64,000 nucleotides of DNA from Albidovulum denitrificans (GCF_002973535.1 NZ_PVEP01000002.1:1-64000), one strand, 5' to 3'; shown: positions 43,894-54,107, numbered from the stretch's first letter. Numbers and translations: made by a program. Notes: generated by a model not told the origin, from the letters alone.

Positions 43894-44370
43894 TCAGGCG
43901 AAGGGGATCGCCTTCGTCACCATCAGCCAGAAGACGAGGGTCAGCGCCCCGAAGGCGGGCCAGCCGAGCGCGAACCAGATCCGGTAAAGCGCGACCGCGC
44001 GGGCGGGCAGCGGCGCGCCTGCGGCAAGCGCCTGCCCGGCGAGGTCACGGATGCGGATCTGAAGCGCCACGACCGGCGCCCAGGCGAGGAAGGCGAGCAG
44101 GTAGAGCGCATAGGTCAGCAGCAGCCAGGGCTCGGTCAGCGACCAGCCCTGAAGATGGATCAGCCAGAGGCCGGTCGCGGGCTGCACGATCCCGGCGGGC
44201 GTGGTGAAAAGCCAGTCCGCCACCACGACGCCGGAGGCGACGGAATGGACCGTCTCCACCCGCCCGGTGCGCATCGCCCAGACCATCTGGAAGGCGGTGC
44301 CGATCCCGGTGCCGAAGAGGACGGTGGAGGACAGGATATGAAGCCAGCGGGCGGTGAAATACCAGTCCAT
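43894..44370 (-). CDS. DUF2269-family membrane protein
   Basis: The 158-residue protein has four membrane helices and the DUF2269 pattern ([20 protein letters not shown] near the start, [27 protein letters not shown]). Its function is unknown. Its ATG overlaps the stop of the upstream epimerase/DoxX gene by one base (TGATG), so the two are co-translated and may work together at the membrane. Confidence 0.83.
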   Translation of the reverse strand: MDWYFTARWLHILSSTVLFGTGIGTAFQMVWAMRTGRVETVHSVASGVVVADWLFTTPAGIVQPATGLWLIHLQGWSLTEPWLLLTYALYLLAFLAWAPVVALQIRIRDLAGQALAAGAPLPARAVALYRIWFALGWPAFGALTLVFWLMVTKAIPFA

Positions 44371-45644
44371 CAGCGTTCCTCCGTCAGCGCGAGGTGGGTG
44401 AGAAGCAAGGCGAGGACGGGCAGGTTCTTGAGCAGCCCGCCGAACGGGTCAAGCCAGAGATGCGGCGCGATCAGGGAAAGGCCGACCGTATAGCTGCCGA
44501 CAAGGGCGATCTGCGCCAGCGCGGTGGCGCGGGGCCGCCAGTTGAGGATCAGCAGGGCGGCCAGCGCAAGGTCAAGGACGCCGCCCGCGCGCGCAAGCAT
44601 CGTCAGCGCCGCGTCGGGCAGCGGGGAGGCGAGGTGCGGCAGGAACCGACCGGTCGGAAGGAAAAGGCCGAGAAGGCCGGAGACCGCCCACATCAGCGCC
44701 AGCACCAGGCGGATCAGCGGTTTCAGCAGGTAAAGCCGCGCCTGCCAAAGGTCCTGCGTCCCCGCCGGGCGGCGGAAGAGAAAGCGGCTGACCGGAGCGG
44801 GTCGTGTGGCGATCCGTTCGAGAAGCGGCGCGGGGTCCGCGACGACCCCGGCGGCCAGCTGGTCGAGCGCGGTGGAGGAGACGGGGCCAACCCGCAAGGC
44901 GTCGCCGATCCGGCCCATGGCGCGGGACAGCCCGCGCGGCAGGATCAGCGCCGGGACCGGGGCAAGGCCCAGCCAGCGCCGGATCAGGGCCGAGAGCGCG
45001 TCCTGACTTAACGTCTCGGGGCCGCCGATGTCCCACGCGCCGTCCTGGGGGCCGTCGCCGGGCGGGGTGGCCAGACATTCGGCGATTACCCGGGCAAGGT
45101 CTTCGGCATGGATCGGGTTCATCGGCTCTGCCCCCGTTCCGGCGAGGGGGCGGCGGAAGGGCAGGGCGGCAAGCGCGCGCAGAAGGGAGGAGCCGCCATA
45201 GGAGGTATCGGCCAGGACAAGGCCGGGGCGCAGGACGGTGACCGCGCCGCTGTCGCGCGCCACGCCCTCTCCCCGCCGCCGCCAGCGCGCGAAAGGCGTG
45301 TCGGCGTCAAGGCCGACGGCCGAGATCAGGACGGCGCGGCCACCGTCAAGTGCCGCGTAGGCGGCGCGCGGGGCGATCTCATGCACGGCGGCGAAGCTGG
45401 CCTCGGACCCCGTCAGAAGCCCCGCCGCGTTCACCAGATGGGTGCCGCCCGACAGGTGCGGCTGCCAGAAGGCGGGGCTGTGGCAGGCGGGGTCCGTCAG
45501 GTCGGCGCGGAGCGTGGCAAAGCCCATCGCCGCCAGCCGTTCGGGGCGGCGGGCCAGGGCCGTTACCTCATGCCCGGCGGCACGCAGCGCGAAGGCGATA
45601 TGGCGGCCGATGAACCCGTCGGCGCCGAGGATCAGGACATTCAT
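44370..45644 (-). CDS. NAD(P)-binding epimerase-like protein fused to a DoxX-like membrane domain
   Basis: This 424-residue fusion has a Rossmann domain at the start (LILGADGFIGRHIAFALRAA, GxxGxxG) with NmrA/NDUFA9-type features (HLVNAAG, RPGLVL, NPIHAEDLARVI). From about residue 295 four hydrophobic helices of DoxX type follow. Similar SDR-DoxX fusions occur in proteobacteria without a proven function. No YxxxK pair was evident, so catalysis is doubtful and binding of NAD(P)H as a sensor is possible. A DUF2269 gene is coupled to it. Confidence 0.82.
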   Translation of the reverse strand: MNVLILGADGFIGRHIAFALRAAGHEVTALARRPERLAAMGFATLRADLTDPACHSPAFWQPHLSGGTHLVNAAGLLTGSEASFAAVHEIAPRAAYAALDGGRAVLISAVGLDADTPFARWRRRGEGVARDSGAVTVLRPGLVLADTSYGGSSLLRALAALPFRRPLAGTGAEPMNPIHAEDLARVIAECLATPPGDGPQDGAWDIGGPETLSQDALSALIRRWLGLAPVPALILPRGLSRAMGRIGDALRVGPVSSTALDQLAAGVVADPAPLLERIATRPAPVSRFLFRRPAGTQDLWQARLYLLKPLIRLVLALMWAVSGLLGLFLPTGRFLPHLASPLPDAALTMLARAGGVLDLALAALLILNWRPRATALAQIALVGSYTVGLSLIAPHLWLDPFGGLLKNLPVLALLLTHLALTEER

Positions 45645-45714
45645 GCGGTGGGTCGTTTCCTTGGATGTGTGCTGCGCGCGGGCCGTCCCGGTGGCGTCGT
45701 CAGTGTCCGGCCCC

Positions 45715-46587
45715 TCACCCCGCCAGCACCCGCCCCGCCACCGCGTCGAGCTTTGCCACCAGCGCCGCGTCCCGCTTCTCCGGCGCGGTCATCAGCGCGA
45801 AGTCGAGCGCCCGGTCGCAGCCGCAGGGGCAGGTCTCGGGGCGGTCCGTCAAAAGCGCGGGCAACTGGGTGACGAGGTGCTTGGCGTTCTTCGAATTGGC
45901 CGTCAGAGTGCGGATCACCACGGCCACGTCCACCGCGTCATGGTCGGGGTGCCAGCAGTCATAATCGGTGACCATGGCGACGGAGGCATAGCAAAGCTCT
46001 GCCTCGCGGGCGAGCTTGGCCTCGGGCATCCCGGTCATGCCGATCACGTCGGCGCCCCAGTGGTCGCGGTACATCCGGCTTTCGGCGAGGGTAGAAAATT
46101 GCGGCCCCTCCATCGCCAGATAGGTCCCCTTTGCATGCACGCGCACATCCCCCGCCGCCGCCTCGGCGCAAAGCGCGGAAAGGCGGGCGCAGGTCGGGTG
46201 GGCAAGGCTGACATGGGCGACGCAGCCGGTGCCGAAGAAGCTTTTCACCCGCTCGAAAGTGCGGTCGATGAACTGGTCGACGATGACGAAATCCCCCGGC
46301 GCCATCGCCTCGCGGAACGATCCGCAGGCGGAAACGGCGATGACGTCGCGCACCCCCAGCCGCTTCAGCGCGTCGATATTGGCGCGGTAGGGCACGGATG
46401 AGGGGGAATGGACATGGCCGCGCCCGTGGCGGGGCAGGAAGGCCATCTCCACCCCACCAAGCCGCCCGGTCAGGATCTGGTCCGAAGGCGGACCCCAGGG
46501 CGTTTCCACCGTCTGCCACTCGGCCCCTTCCAGCCCGTCGATCTCATAAACGCCCGAGCCGCCGATCACGCCGATCCTTGCCGTCAT
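45715..46587 (-). CDS. mtnP: S-methyl-5'-thioadenosine phosphorylase
   Basis: The 290-residue purine nucleoside phosphorylase-type enzyme splits methylthioadenosine into adenine and methylthioribose-1-phosphate in the methionine salvage route. Key stretches are [11 protein letters not shown] (5-15), [28 protein letters not shown] and [13 protein letters not shown] chose the ATG at 46587 with GGAGG 8 bases upstream. It is divergent from the IorA-like gene. Other methionine-salvage genes are not in the window. Confidence 0.95.
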   Translation of the reverse strand: MTARIGVIGGSGVYEIDGLEGAEWQTVETPWGPPSDQILTGRLGGVEMAFLPRHGRGHVHSPSSVPYRANIDALKRLGVRDVIAVSACGSFREAMAPGDFVIVDQFIDRTFERVKSFFGTGCVAHVSLAHPTCARLSALCAEAAAGDVRVHAKGTYLAMEGPQFSTLAESRMYRDHWGADVIGMTGMPEAKLAREAELCYASVAMVTDYDCWHPDHDAVDVAVVIRTLTANSKNAKHLVTQLPALLTDRPETCPCGCDRALDFALMTAPEKRDAALVAKLDAVAGRVLAG

Positions 46588-46741
46588 GGATTTCCCCTCC
46601 GGGTTGTTTCGGGGCGAGCCTAGGGGCATCCTGGGGCAAGGGGAAGGGGCGTGGCATGCGATATCACGCCACGTCGCCGCGCCTTTCATTGCGGCGTTTC
46701 GGCCCTATCTTGGTGTCAGGCACGACAGCGGAGGCACGGCG

Positions 46742-47203
46742 ATGCAGTTTCGGATCAACGGCACGGTGCATGAGGTGGAGGTCGAGGATGACATGCCGCT
46801 TCTGTGGGTCCTGCGCGACGTGATCGGCCTGAAGGGAACGAAATACGGCTGCGGCATCGCCGCCTGCGGCGCCTGCACCGTGCATCTGGACGGTGAGGCG
46901 GTGCGATCCTGCCAGACCTTCGCCAGCGACGCGGCAGGGCGGGAGGTCACGACGATCGAGGGGCTTGGCAGCCCAGAGGCGCTTCACGCCGTTCAGACCG
47001 CCTGGATCGAGGGGCAGGTGGCGCAATGCGGCTACTGCCAGTCCGGCCAGATCATGCAGGCCGCGGCGCTTCTCGCGGTCACCCCGAACCCCACCGATGA
47101 TGAGATCGACGAGGCCATGGGCGGCAATCTTTGCCGCTGCGGCACCTATCCGAAGATCCGCGCGGCCGTCCATGCCGCCGCCACGAAGATGCAGGAGGGC
47201 TGA
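46742..47203 (+). CDS. (2Fe-2S)-binding small subunit of a molybdenum hydroxylase (IorA-like)
   Basis: The 153-residue electron-transfer subunit has the plant-ferredoxin-type motif [16 protein letters not shown] (C37, C42, C45, then C57) and the second cluster region [12 protein letters not shown] and [11 protein letters not shown]. It matches the small subunit of isoquinoline-1-oxidoreductase or of membrane aldehyde dehydrogenases in the xanthine-dehydrogenase family. I chose the ATG at 46742, which gives the family's MQFRINGT start. The large subunit starts 3 bases after its stop. Confidence 0.92.
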   Translation: MQFRINGTVHEVEVEDDMPLLWVLRDVIGLKGTKYGCGIAACGACTVHLDGEAVRSCQTFASDAAGREVTTIEGLGSPEALHAVQTAWIEGQVAQCGYCQSGQIMQAAALLAVTPNPTDDEIDEAMGGNLCRCGTYPKIRAAVHAAATKMQEG

Positions 47204-47206
47204 GCC

Positions 47207-49453
47207 ATGTCGCGCGCCGGAAAGATCGCCCGCCGGACCTTCCTGATCGGCTCCGCCGCCATCGCGGGCGGTGTCGCCTTTGGCTATTACAAATACAAAA
47301 GCCCGGTCGCGAACCCGCTGCTGGAGGATCTGCCGCAAGGTGCTGCGGCGCTGACGCCCTATGTGCTGATCGACGAGACGGGCGTCACGCTTATCACACC
47401 GCGCATGGATATGGGGCAGGGGGTCTGGTCGGTGCAGGCCATGCTGATCGCCGAGGAACTGGACATCGACCTTGACCAGATCCGCGTCGCGCCCGGAACG
47501 CCCTCGCCCGCCTATTACAACACCGCCCTGTCGCATGAGGCGGTGCCATTCGATCCCACCGATACCTCCTTCACCGCCGAGACGGCCCGTGGGGTCGTGG
47601 ACGCGGCGATGAAGTTCATGGGGATGCAGCTGACCGGCGGATCGACGACGGTGCCGGACGGCTATGACAAGCTGCGCCATGCCGGGGCCGTCGCGCGCGA
47701 GACGCTGAAGGCCGCAGCCGCCGCGCGGACCGGCATCCCCGTGGGCGACCTGAAGACCGGGCGGGGGGCCGTGGTGCTGCCGGATGGCACACGGCTTGAC
47801 TACACCACGCTGGCGCCCGACGCGGCGGTGATCGCCCCGGTCACGGATGTGGCGCTGCGCGACCCCAAGGACTGGCGCCTGATCGGCCACAGGATCGAAC
47901 GCATCGACATCAGGGCGAAATCCACCGGAACGCAGGTCTATGCCATCGACCTTGAACCCGACGGCGTCGTCCATGCCGCCGTCCGCCTGAACCCCGGCCG
48001 CAGCGGCGCGCCCTTGCGCTATGACGCGACGGCCGCCGAAGCGATGCGCGGGGTGGAAAAGGTGGTGCCGGTGACGGGCGGGGTGGCCGTCCTTGCCGAC
48101 AACACATGGCGCGCCTTTCAGGCCGCCGACGCGATCAGGATCGACTGGCCCGCCCCGGCCTTCCCGGCCGAGATGGAGGCGCATTGGGCGATCCTGTCGG
48201 ACGGCTTCACCGAGGCCAACCTTTCCGCCACGCCGCGCGAGGCGGGCAATGTGGCGGCGGCCCTGATGCAGGCGGGCGACGCGGCGCTGAGCGTGGAATA
48301 CCGCGCGCCCTACCTTGCCCACGCGCCGATGGAGCCGATGTCGGCCACGGTTCTGGTCGAGGGCGGCCGGACCGAGGTCCGGGCCGCGACGCAGGTGCCG
48401 CGCTTCACGCAGGCCAATGTGGCCAAGGTGCTGGGCCTGCCGGATGAGGCGGTCCATGTCCATGTGCAGATGGCGGGCGGCAGCTATGGCCAGCGGCTTG
48501 AGGATGACGCGATCCGCATCGCGGCAGAGATCGCGGATACGGTTCCGGGCCGCCCCGTCAAGCTGACCCTGAAACGGGAAGAGGATTTCGCGACCGATTA
48601 TCCCCGTCAGATCGCCATGGCGCGGGGGCTGGGGACGGTCGCGAACGGGCAGGTGACGGGGTTCGACCTGTCCATCGCGATGCCTTCGGTCATGGCCTCG
48701 CAGATGGGGCGGCAGGGCTTCGGGGCGCTCGGTGCCGACGCGCAGATCACCGCAGGCGCGGGGGATCAGCCCTTCGCGATCCCCGACTACCGGGTGCGGG
48801 GCTATCAGGTCGATGGCCTCGCGCCGGTCAGTTCCTGGCGCTCGGTCGGGGCGTCGACCAACGGGTTCTTCCACGATTGCCTGCTGGATGAGCTGATCCA
48901 TGCCGCCGGGGCCGATCCGCTGGCCGAACGCATCCGCCTGACCGCCGACCCCGAGGCGAGAAAGGTGCTTGAGGTGGTGGGCGAGATGTGCGGCTGGGGC
49001 GCGCGGCTGGCGCCGGGGCAGGGCCGGGGGCTGGCCTTCTGCCGGTCCTTCGGCGTCCCGGTCGCCGAGGTGGTGGAGGTTCGCGCCACGCCCCAGGGGA
49101 TACGGATCGAAAAGGTCTGGATCGCCGCCGGGGTCGGGCGCGTCATCGACCCGGCGAACTTTGAAAACCTCGTCGCGGGGGGGGCGGTCTTTGGTCTTGC
49201 CCATGCGATGAACTGCCAGATCACCTATGCCGGGGGCGCGGCGGAACAGACCAATTTCGACAGTTATGAGGGCATGCGCCTGCCGCAAGGCCCCGAGGTC
49301 GAGGTCCGCGCCGTCGAAGGCATGGGCCGGGTGCGCGGCATCGGCGAACCCCCCGTGCCGCCCGCCGCCGCTGCACTGGCCAACGCCATCTTCGCCGCGA
49401 CCGGGCAGCGGATCAGGGAACTGCCGCTGGGCAATACGGTCGATTTCGCCTGA
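47207..49453 (+). CDS. Molybdopterin-binding large subunit of a molybdenum hydroxylase (IorB-like), Tat-exported
   Basis: The 748-residue protein starts with a twin-arginine signal (ARRTFLIGSAAIAGGVAFGY, about 10-29), as in IorB. Molybdopterin cytosine dinucleotide-binding regions follow (PRMDMGQGVWSVQAMLIAEE; MAGGSYGQRLEDDAIRIA; SWRSVGASTNGFF). Near the C-terminus GIGEPPVPPAAAALANAI holds the catalytic Glu of the family. With the iron-sulfur subunit it would oxidise an aldehyde or N-heterocycle in the periplasm. No maturation factor (XdhC) or cytochrome partner is adjacent. Confidence 0.92.
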   Translation: MSRAGKIARRTFLIGSAAIAGGVAFGYYKYKSPVANPLLEDLPQGAAALTPYVLIDETGVTLITPRMDMGQGVWSVQAMLIAEELDIDLDQIRVAPGTPSPAYYNTALSHEAVPFDPTDTSFTAETARGVVDAAMKFMGMQLTGGSTTVPDGYDKLRHAGAVARETLKAAAAARTGIPVGDLKTGRGAVVLPDGTRLDYTTLAPDAAVIAPVTDVALRDPKDWRLIGHRIERIDIRAKSTGTQVYAIDLEPDGVVHAAVRLNPGRSGAPLRYDATAAEAMRGVEKVVPVTGGVAVLADNTWRAFQAADAIRIDWPAPAFPAEMEAHWAILSDGFTEANLSATPREAGNVAAALMQAGDAALSVEYRAPYLAHAPMEPMSATVLVEGGRTEVRAATQVPRFTQANVAKVLGLPDEAVHVHVQMAGGSYGQRLEDDAIRIAAEIADTVPGRPVKLTLKREEDFATDYPRQIAMARGLGTVANGQVTGFDLSIAMPSVMASQMGRQGFGALGADAQITAGAGDQPFAIPDYRVRGYQVDGLAPVSSWRSVGASTNGFFHDCLLDELIHAAGADPLAERIRLTADPEARKVLEVVGEMCGWGARLAPGQGRGLAFCRSFGVPVAEVVEVRATPQGIRIEKVWIAAGVGRVIDPANFENLVAGGAVFGLAHAMNCQITYAGGAAEQTNFDSYEGMRLPQGPEVEVRAVEGMGRVRGIGEPPVPPAAAALANAIFAATGQRIRELPLGNTVDFA

Positions 49454-49456
49454 CCC

Positions 49457-50623
49457 TCAGGGATGGGTCGCATCGCCGCCCTCCGACAGCGTCGTTTCGG
49501 CCAGGACAGCGGCCAGCCAGTCGCGGATCAAAGGTCCGCGCACGCCCCGGTTTTCGGTCCAGATGTCGCTGTCGTCGTCGCGAAAGCCGAAATGGTGCAG
49601 CCCCCGGAAATGTCCCGCAAGGTCAAGGACGGGCGCGCCCGAGGTCCCCTTTGCCGTGTCGCAGGTATGGGTGAAATCGCTGTCCACCGCGCGCCCGTTC
49701 ACCGGCGCCGCCGCGATGGCGCAATCGACAAGCGACACCTCCTTGGTCCGGGTCGCGTTATGGCCGGAATGCTGGATCACCGCCATCGGCCCGGTCAGGT
49801 CGTCGCTGGCCGTTGCCGGGTCGATCATCCCGTAGACGTCCCCCGGCCCGTCCTTCAGCCGCACCACCGTGACGTCAAGATCGAAGCTTGTCAGGCGCGG
49901 GTCATAGCCCGCACAGCGGTATTGCCGCCCGTAGCTGAGCTTGCCGTCCACACCCACCTCATAGCCGAAGGTGGCCGACAGGCTGCGGCAGCTTTCGTCG
50001 CTGTTGATGCAATGTTCGTTGGTCATCAACAGGTCGCGCCCGACCAGAAAGCCGGTGCAGATGCCGCTGCGCCCGCCCGCAAGGAACGACAGATAGGCGA
50101 CAGGGCGGCCAAGGCGGCGGATCTCTTCCGGTACGGACGGGTCGTTGATGCCGGTGATCTGGTTGCCGCCATGGGCGGAATATGCGGCGATCTCCTGCCC
50201 CGGATAGGACAGGCTGTCGATCACCAGGGCCGAGGCGGGGTCGAGCGTGCCGTCGCCGGTGACCACGGCCAGCCGCACCCGGCCATTGGGCAGAAGATCG
50301 GTCCAGTAGCCTTCGCGCGGCAGCTCGGCAAGGGCAAGGTCGCTGCGCCCGTCATCGGCGGTGAAAAGCGCGACGAAGCTGCCTTCGGGGAAGGGCGGGC
50401 CTTCGGTCCTGAGCAGGAGCCGCAGCCAGGGCGCTTCGGCCACCGCCACCTCGCCGGTCCACAAAACCGCCCCGTCGCTGTTGCGCGATGCCGCGTCGAT
50501 GCGAATGTCGCGCGCCTCGACAACGCCGGTCGCCAGCGCCTCAAGCTCCGGCGCGGTCGGCGCATCCTGCGCCGAGGCCCCCGCCGCCGCGAAGAGAAGC
50601 GCGAAGGTGAAGGCCTGCCTCAT
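49457..50623 (-). CDS. Exported trypsin-like serine protease (S1 family)
   Basis: This 388-residue secreted protein has a signal peptide ending near ASAQD (about 19). An N-terminal domain of about 150 residues that I cannot name follows, then a chymotrypsin-fold protease. The triad is visible as H204 in LMTNEHCIN, D250 in SFDLDVTVVRL and S328 in AKGTSGAPV, with several Cys that could form disulfides. It resembles lysyl-endopeptidase-like S1 enzymes. Its ATG overlaps the stop of the S8 protease gene by four bases. It is the last gene of the four-gene exported amidohydrolase/protease operon and ends 3 bases from iorB. Confidence 0.87.
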   Translation of the reverse strand: MRQAFTFALLFAAAGASAQDAPTAPELEALATGVVEARDIRIDAASRNSDGAVLWTGEVAVAEAPWLRLLLRTEGPPFPEGSFVALFTADDGRSDLALAELPREGYWTDLLPNGRVRLAVVTGDGTLDPASALVIDSLSYPGQEIAAYSAHGGNQITGINDPSVPEEIRRLGRPVAYLSFLAGGRSGICTGFLVGRDLLMTNEHCINSDESCRSLSATFGYEVGVDGKLSYGRQYRCAGYDPRLTSFDLDVTVVRLKDGPGDVYGMIDPATASDDLTGPMAVIQHSGHNATRTKEVSLVDCAIAAAPVNGRAVDSDFTHTCDTAKGTSGAPVLDLAGHFRGLHHFGFRDDDSDIWTENRGVRGPLIRDWLAAVLAETTLSEGGDATHP

Positions 50624-52788
50624 TCGTCGAACAGCGGCGAGGTATAGTCGCGGATGTCGGCGAAGGTGAATTCCTCCACCCGGCTTTCGCTGCCGTCGCG
50701 CGTCAGCACCTTCACCGGCGCCGAGTCGGTTGCCACCAGACACCCCGGATCGCGCTTCAAGGATGCGTCACGATTGCCCTGCTCCTGTGTATCATGAAAA
50801 TAGAGGATGTGCTGTCGGCGGACTTGGTTGAAGACCAGCCGCCTGACGTTCGCCCAAGTCGGGAAAGTCCGGCTCGGTCCCCTCGGCCCACAAGCGAACT
50901 GTACCGGAGCATCAAGGACCTGCCCGACGATGGACCGCCCGTCGAAGAGGGTGAACTGCGCATCTGCCACGGCGATCGCCCGCCCGATATTCAGCCGACC
51001 GGAGCGGACCTTGCCGTTCAGCGAAGGAAAGAAGTCGGCGGTATAGATCAGCCGGTCCTTCACCGCCTTCGGCGACAGTTGCGCGCCCTCGGCATTGTCG
51101 CCAAAGACCGTCTCCCCCGCCGAAAAGACAAGCGAGGCCGCCGCCGCGACCTGCGGGGCGGCGAAAGAGGTCCCGGTCTTGCGGGCAAAGCGGTTGTGGG
51201 TGACGGTGGTCAGCACCGCCTCGGCCGGGGCGCCGATGTCGAAGAAGGGGCTGGTGTTCGACCCCTGGGTTTGTGAACGCCACGGCGCGGGGTCCGCGCC
51301 GTCGGTGTTCAGCCCGATCACCGTGATGACATTGTCGAGGTCGTTCAGGCAGGCGGGCAGGATCGCGCAGCCGGGGGAAAGGCCAAGCCCCTCATTCCCG
51401 GCGGCGGCGACGATCAGCACCCGCGCCCTTTGAATGTCGAGCGCGTTGCGCACCCCGGTATCGACGATGGGCCGCACCCCAAGGCTGAGATTGGCGACAC
51501 GGACCTCTTCGGGAAAACCGATCTGCATGTTGCGCACCAGATCGGCAAGCTGCCGGTCGGCGGGGTCGTCCCGGTCATAGTCGTAAAGCACCAGCCGCGC
51601 CTCGGGGTTGATGCCGACGATGCCCTTGCCGTTTTCCTGCGAGGCGATGACCCCCATCACCCCCGCCGCGTGGTCCGCGTCGGTTTCCGACAGCGCGTCG
51701 ACCTGATCGCAGCCATCCGGGTCCGTGGCGCCGGGCGGTGCGATCTCTGTCCCGTCGGGGCGTTCCATGGTCGGCAGGTCGCAATGACCGTTCTCAAGAC
51801 GGCTTTCAAAGACCGCGATCCCGACCGGGCTGTGCAGCTCTGGCGGCAGGTCCTGCAACTGCGCGAAGGGATGGTTGATCAGCTCGAAAAGCGGCACCTG
51901 TTCCCCGGCCAGCGGCTCGTCGGCCACGCCAAAGCGGTTGATCGTTCCGATCGGGGCCAGCGTCCGGCGCAGCGCATCGACCGTGACGTCGGTGGGGGAC
52001 TGCTTGACCGAAAGGGTCTTCCAGTCGCTTGAATAGGCCGTGTCGGGGACGGCGAAGTTGACCGCCTTGACGCCCCCGTCCGGCGCCGGGGCCGGGGGCG
52101 GGGCGCCGGTCTGAAGGATGCGGCTGCTGAGTTTCGAGGCCTCATCCGGCCTGAGGGGGATGGCGGTGGTCCATTGCACGATGGGCAGGGTGACCGAAGG
52201 GGGGCTGGCCGTCATCCTGATCTGCGGCGGGTTGAAACGCGCGACCACCTCGGCGCAACTCATCTTCCAGGGCGTGCAGTCGGCGTCCGCAGGCGGCTGG
52301 TAGCTGGCGGTCGTGAACCCTGCCGGGGCGGGGACGCGGGTCAGGCTGGTGATGCTGTCGAAGCTGTAATCGGGGATCGTCACGACCTGATCCGCCTGCA
52401 CCTTCCACCTGCCGCGCGTGGGCTGATAACCGCCCACATGCGCGCCAAGATCGGCAAGGTCGGCGGCTGCGGCGGGCCGAAGGTCGCGGGAGCAGACCGC
52501 GCTGTTCAGATCACAAAGCAGCGCGTCGAGTTCGACCGGAAAGTAGCTGCCGCGAAAGACGCCCGCCTCGCGCAGCAGGGTTTCGACGAAGCCATCGGTC
52601 AGCTGCGCCTGCCGCACGGCGAGGTTGCCGGAATTGTGCAGCGTCACATAAAGGCGGGCGATTTCGGTGGCGAGCGTTTCCTCGCGCCCGCTCGACTGCC
52701 AGTCGAGGACTAGTTGCGGGACCTGTTCTTCCGCCTGCGCCGCCGTCGCGGCCAGCAGGGTCAGGGCCAGTGCGTTGCGAATACTCAT
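50620..52788 (-). CDS. Exported subtilisin-like protein (S8 family) with Asp-to-Glu change at the active site
   Basis: The 722-residue protein has a signal peptide (cleavage near TAAQAE), an N-terminal region of about 300 residues without a recognisable domain, an S8 domain (about 318-570), and a further C-terminal region. S8 motifs are His (H373 in DADHAAGVMG), oxyanion Asn (N465 in AAAGNEG) and Ser (S541 in KTGTSFAAP). Where the catalytic Asp is expected (consensus AVIDTG) the sequence is AVFESR, so E328 replaces it. GGGAGG lies 6 bases before the ATG. It is in an operon with an astacin-like protease, an amidohydrolase and an S1 protease. Confidence 0.87.
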   Translation of the reverse strand: MSIRNALALTLLAATAAQAEEQVPQLVLDWQSSGREETLATEIARLYVTLHNSGNLAVRQAQLTDGFVETLLREAGVFRGSYFPVELDALLCDLNSAVCSRDLRPAAAADLADLGAHVGGYQPTRGRWKVQADQVVTIPDYSFDSITSLTRVPAPAGFTTASYQPPADADCTPWKMSCAEVVARFNPPQIRMTASPPSVTLPIVQWTTAIPLRPDEASKLSSRILQTGAPPPAPAPDGGVKAVNFAVPDTAYSSDWKTLSVKQSPTDVTVDALRRTLAPIGTINRFGVADEPLAGEQVPLFELINHPFAQLQDLPPELHSPVGIAVFESRLENGHCDLPTMERPDGTEIAPPGATDPDGCDQVDALSETDADHAAGVMGVIASQENGKGIVGINPEARLVLYDYDRDDPADRQLADLVRNMQIGFPEEVRVANLSLGVRPIVDTGVRNALDIQRARVLIVAAAGNEGLGLSPGCAILPACLNDLDNVITVIGLNTDGADPAPWRSQTQGSNTSPFFDIGAPAEAVLTTVTHNRFARKTGTSFAAPQVAAAASLVFSAGETVFGDNAEGAQLSPKAVKDRLIYTADFFPSLNGKVRSGRLNIGRAIAVADAQFTLFDGRSIVGQVLDAPVQFACGPRGPSRTFPTWANVRRLVFNQVRRQHILYFHDTQEQGNRDASLKRDPGCLVATDSAPVKVLTRDGSESRVEEFTFADIRDYTSPLFDE

Positions 52789-52803
52789 GGTCAGCCTCCC
52801 TTC

Positions 52804-54057
52804 CTACGGGCCGGTTGCAGTGACGGTGAGAGAGAAGCGCCCGGCGCTATAGCCGTGGACGCCGACAAGCGCCTGCGACCTGCCCTGAGGCACGTCGAAA
52901 TCGCATTCCTCCTCCGCCCCGGTATTGTAGGGGCGGCAGTCGTAATCGGCGAAGGAGGGCAAGCCGTCGAGCTTGACGTAAAGATCGGGGTCGCCGGGGG
53001 CGTCGCCTTCGCCCCGCATCACGACCCGGAAGCGCGATCCGGGGGCGACGTCGAAGGCGCCGATCTGCATCAGCTCAACCGCCGCGACGTCGAAGGGACC
53101 AAGGTTCTGCACCCCCGGCGTGCCGCCGCCCGCGGGTTGACAGAGGGCGGTGTCGATCTGAAAGCCGGGCGCGGCCCCGTAAAGGCAGGCGACCCCGCTC
53201 ATGTCCCGCGCGGTCAGCGCCAGCGACCAGTCGCCCAGCCCGTTGCATTGCGGATAGTGCATCACCGAAAACGCGTCGTAGTCCGTCACGCCGCGCCAGT
53301 TCGCATCCTCAAAGCAGGTGCCTGCCTCGGGGCGTGTGTGTTCGTGGCGCCCGCCGATGGTATGGCCCAGCTCATGCCTGAGGATACCGCGCAGGGTCAG
53401 CTTGCCGTTGGGGTCAAGCTGGAAGGAGGACGGGTCGATCACCAGGCTGCGATCGGCGCGCGGATCGTTGGGAAAGAAGGCGGCGGCAAGGAACTGGCCA
53501 CCCGCATTCACCGGGCGCACGTCAAAGAGGACGCGCGGGTTTTGCGCGTCGCACTGGCCATCCTCGGCCGGGACATGGATGAAGTCGAGATCGGCGACCG
53601 CCTCCCACGCCGCTGTCGCTGCCTCCATCTCGCTGACCACGGTGGTGTGGCGGCTTCCAAAGCCGGTGCTGACGCAATAGCTGAGCGCATGGCGCGTCGC
53701 GGCGTTCCAGATCTGGTCAAGGCCGCCGACGGTGATGACGGCAAATTCCGGCACGTCATCGCCGCCGGGCGCGGGCGGCGCGGATCTGACGTTCTGTTCC
53801 CAGAACTCCCGCAACAGCTTTTCGTTGCGGATCGGCGTGTCGCCGTTGACATAGAACTTGCCGGTCCCGTCCACCACGGGGACGGTTGCGCGGAACGCCT
53901 CATAGTTTTGCGCCGCGGCCTTTTCGCGGGCCTCTTCGGCCAGGCGCTTCAACTCCGCCGCGCCCTCTTCGGGGGTCAGCGGCGCGGCCCCGGCGCCGGT
54001 GGCGAGCATGGCCAGAAGGGGCGCGGCGGTCAGGATCGACTGAATATCGTTACGCAT
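52804..54057 (-). CDS. Exported astacin-like zinc metalloprotease with C-terminal PPC domain
   Basis: The 417-residue protein has a signal peptide (near GAGAAP), a propeptide-like N-terminal region, and a metzincin catalytic domain with HELGHTIGGRHEHTRPE (228-244) and the Met-turn SVMHYP (264-269), the astacin arrangement. Residues about 320-417 match the bacterial pre-peptidase C-terminal (PPC) domain (GDPDLYVKLDGLPSFADYDC). I chose the ATG at 54057 because AAGGAGG lies 6 bases upstream. It follows the amidohydrolase gene by 50 bases and precedes the S8 gene by 15. All zinc ligands are present, so it is probably active outside the cytoplasm. Confidence 0.87.
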   Translation of the reverse strand: MRNDIQSILTAAPLLAMLATGAGAAPLTPEEGAAELKRLAEEAREKAAAQNYEAFRATVPVVDGTGKFYVNGDTPIRNEKLLREFWEQNVRSAPPAPGGDDVPEFAVITVGGLDQIWNAATRHALSYCVSTGFGSRHTTVVSEMEAATAAWEAVADLDFIHVPAEDGQCDAQNPRVLFDVRPVNAGGQFLAAAFFPNDPRADRSLVIDPSSFQLDPNGKLTLRGILRHELGHTIGGRHEHTRPEAGTCFEDANWRGVTDYDAFSVMHYPQCNGLGDWSLALTARDMSGVACLYGAAPGFQIDTALCQPAGGGTPGVQNLGPFDVAAVELMQIGAFDVAPGSRFRVVMRGEGDAPGDPDLYVKLDGLPSFADYDCRPYNTGAEEECDFDVPQGRSQALVGVHGYSAGRFSLTVTATGP

Positions 54058-54107
54058 CGAATACCTCCTTGTTTTTCGGCCTGCGGAGGGCTGGCCGGGC
54101 AAATGCA

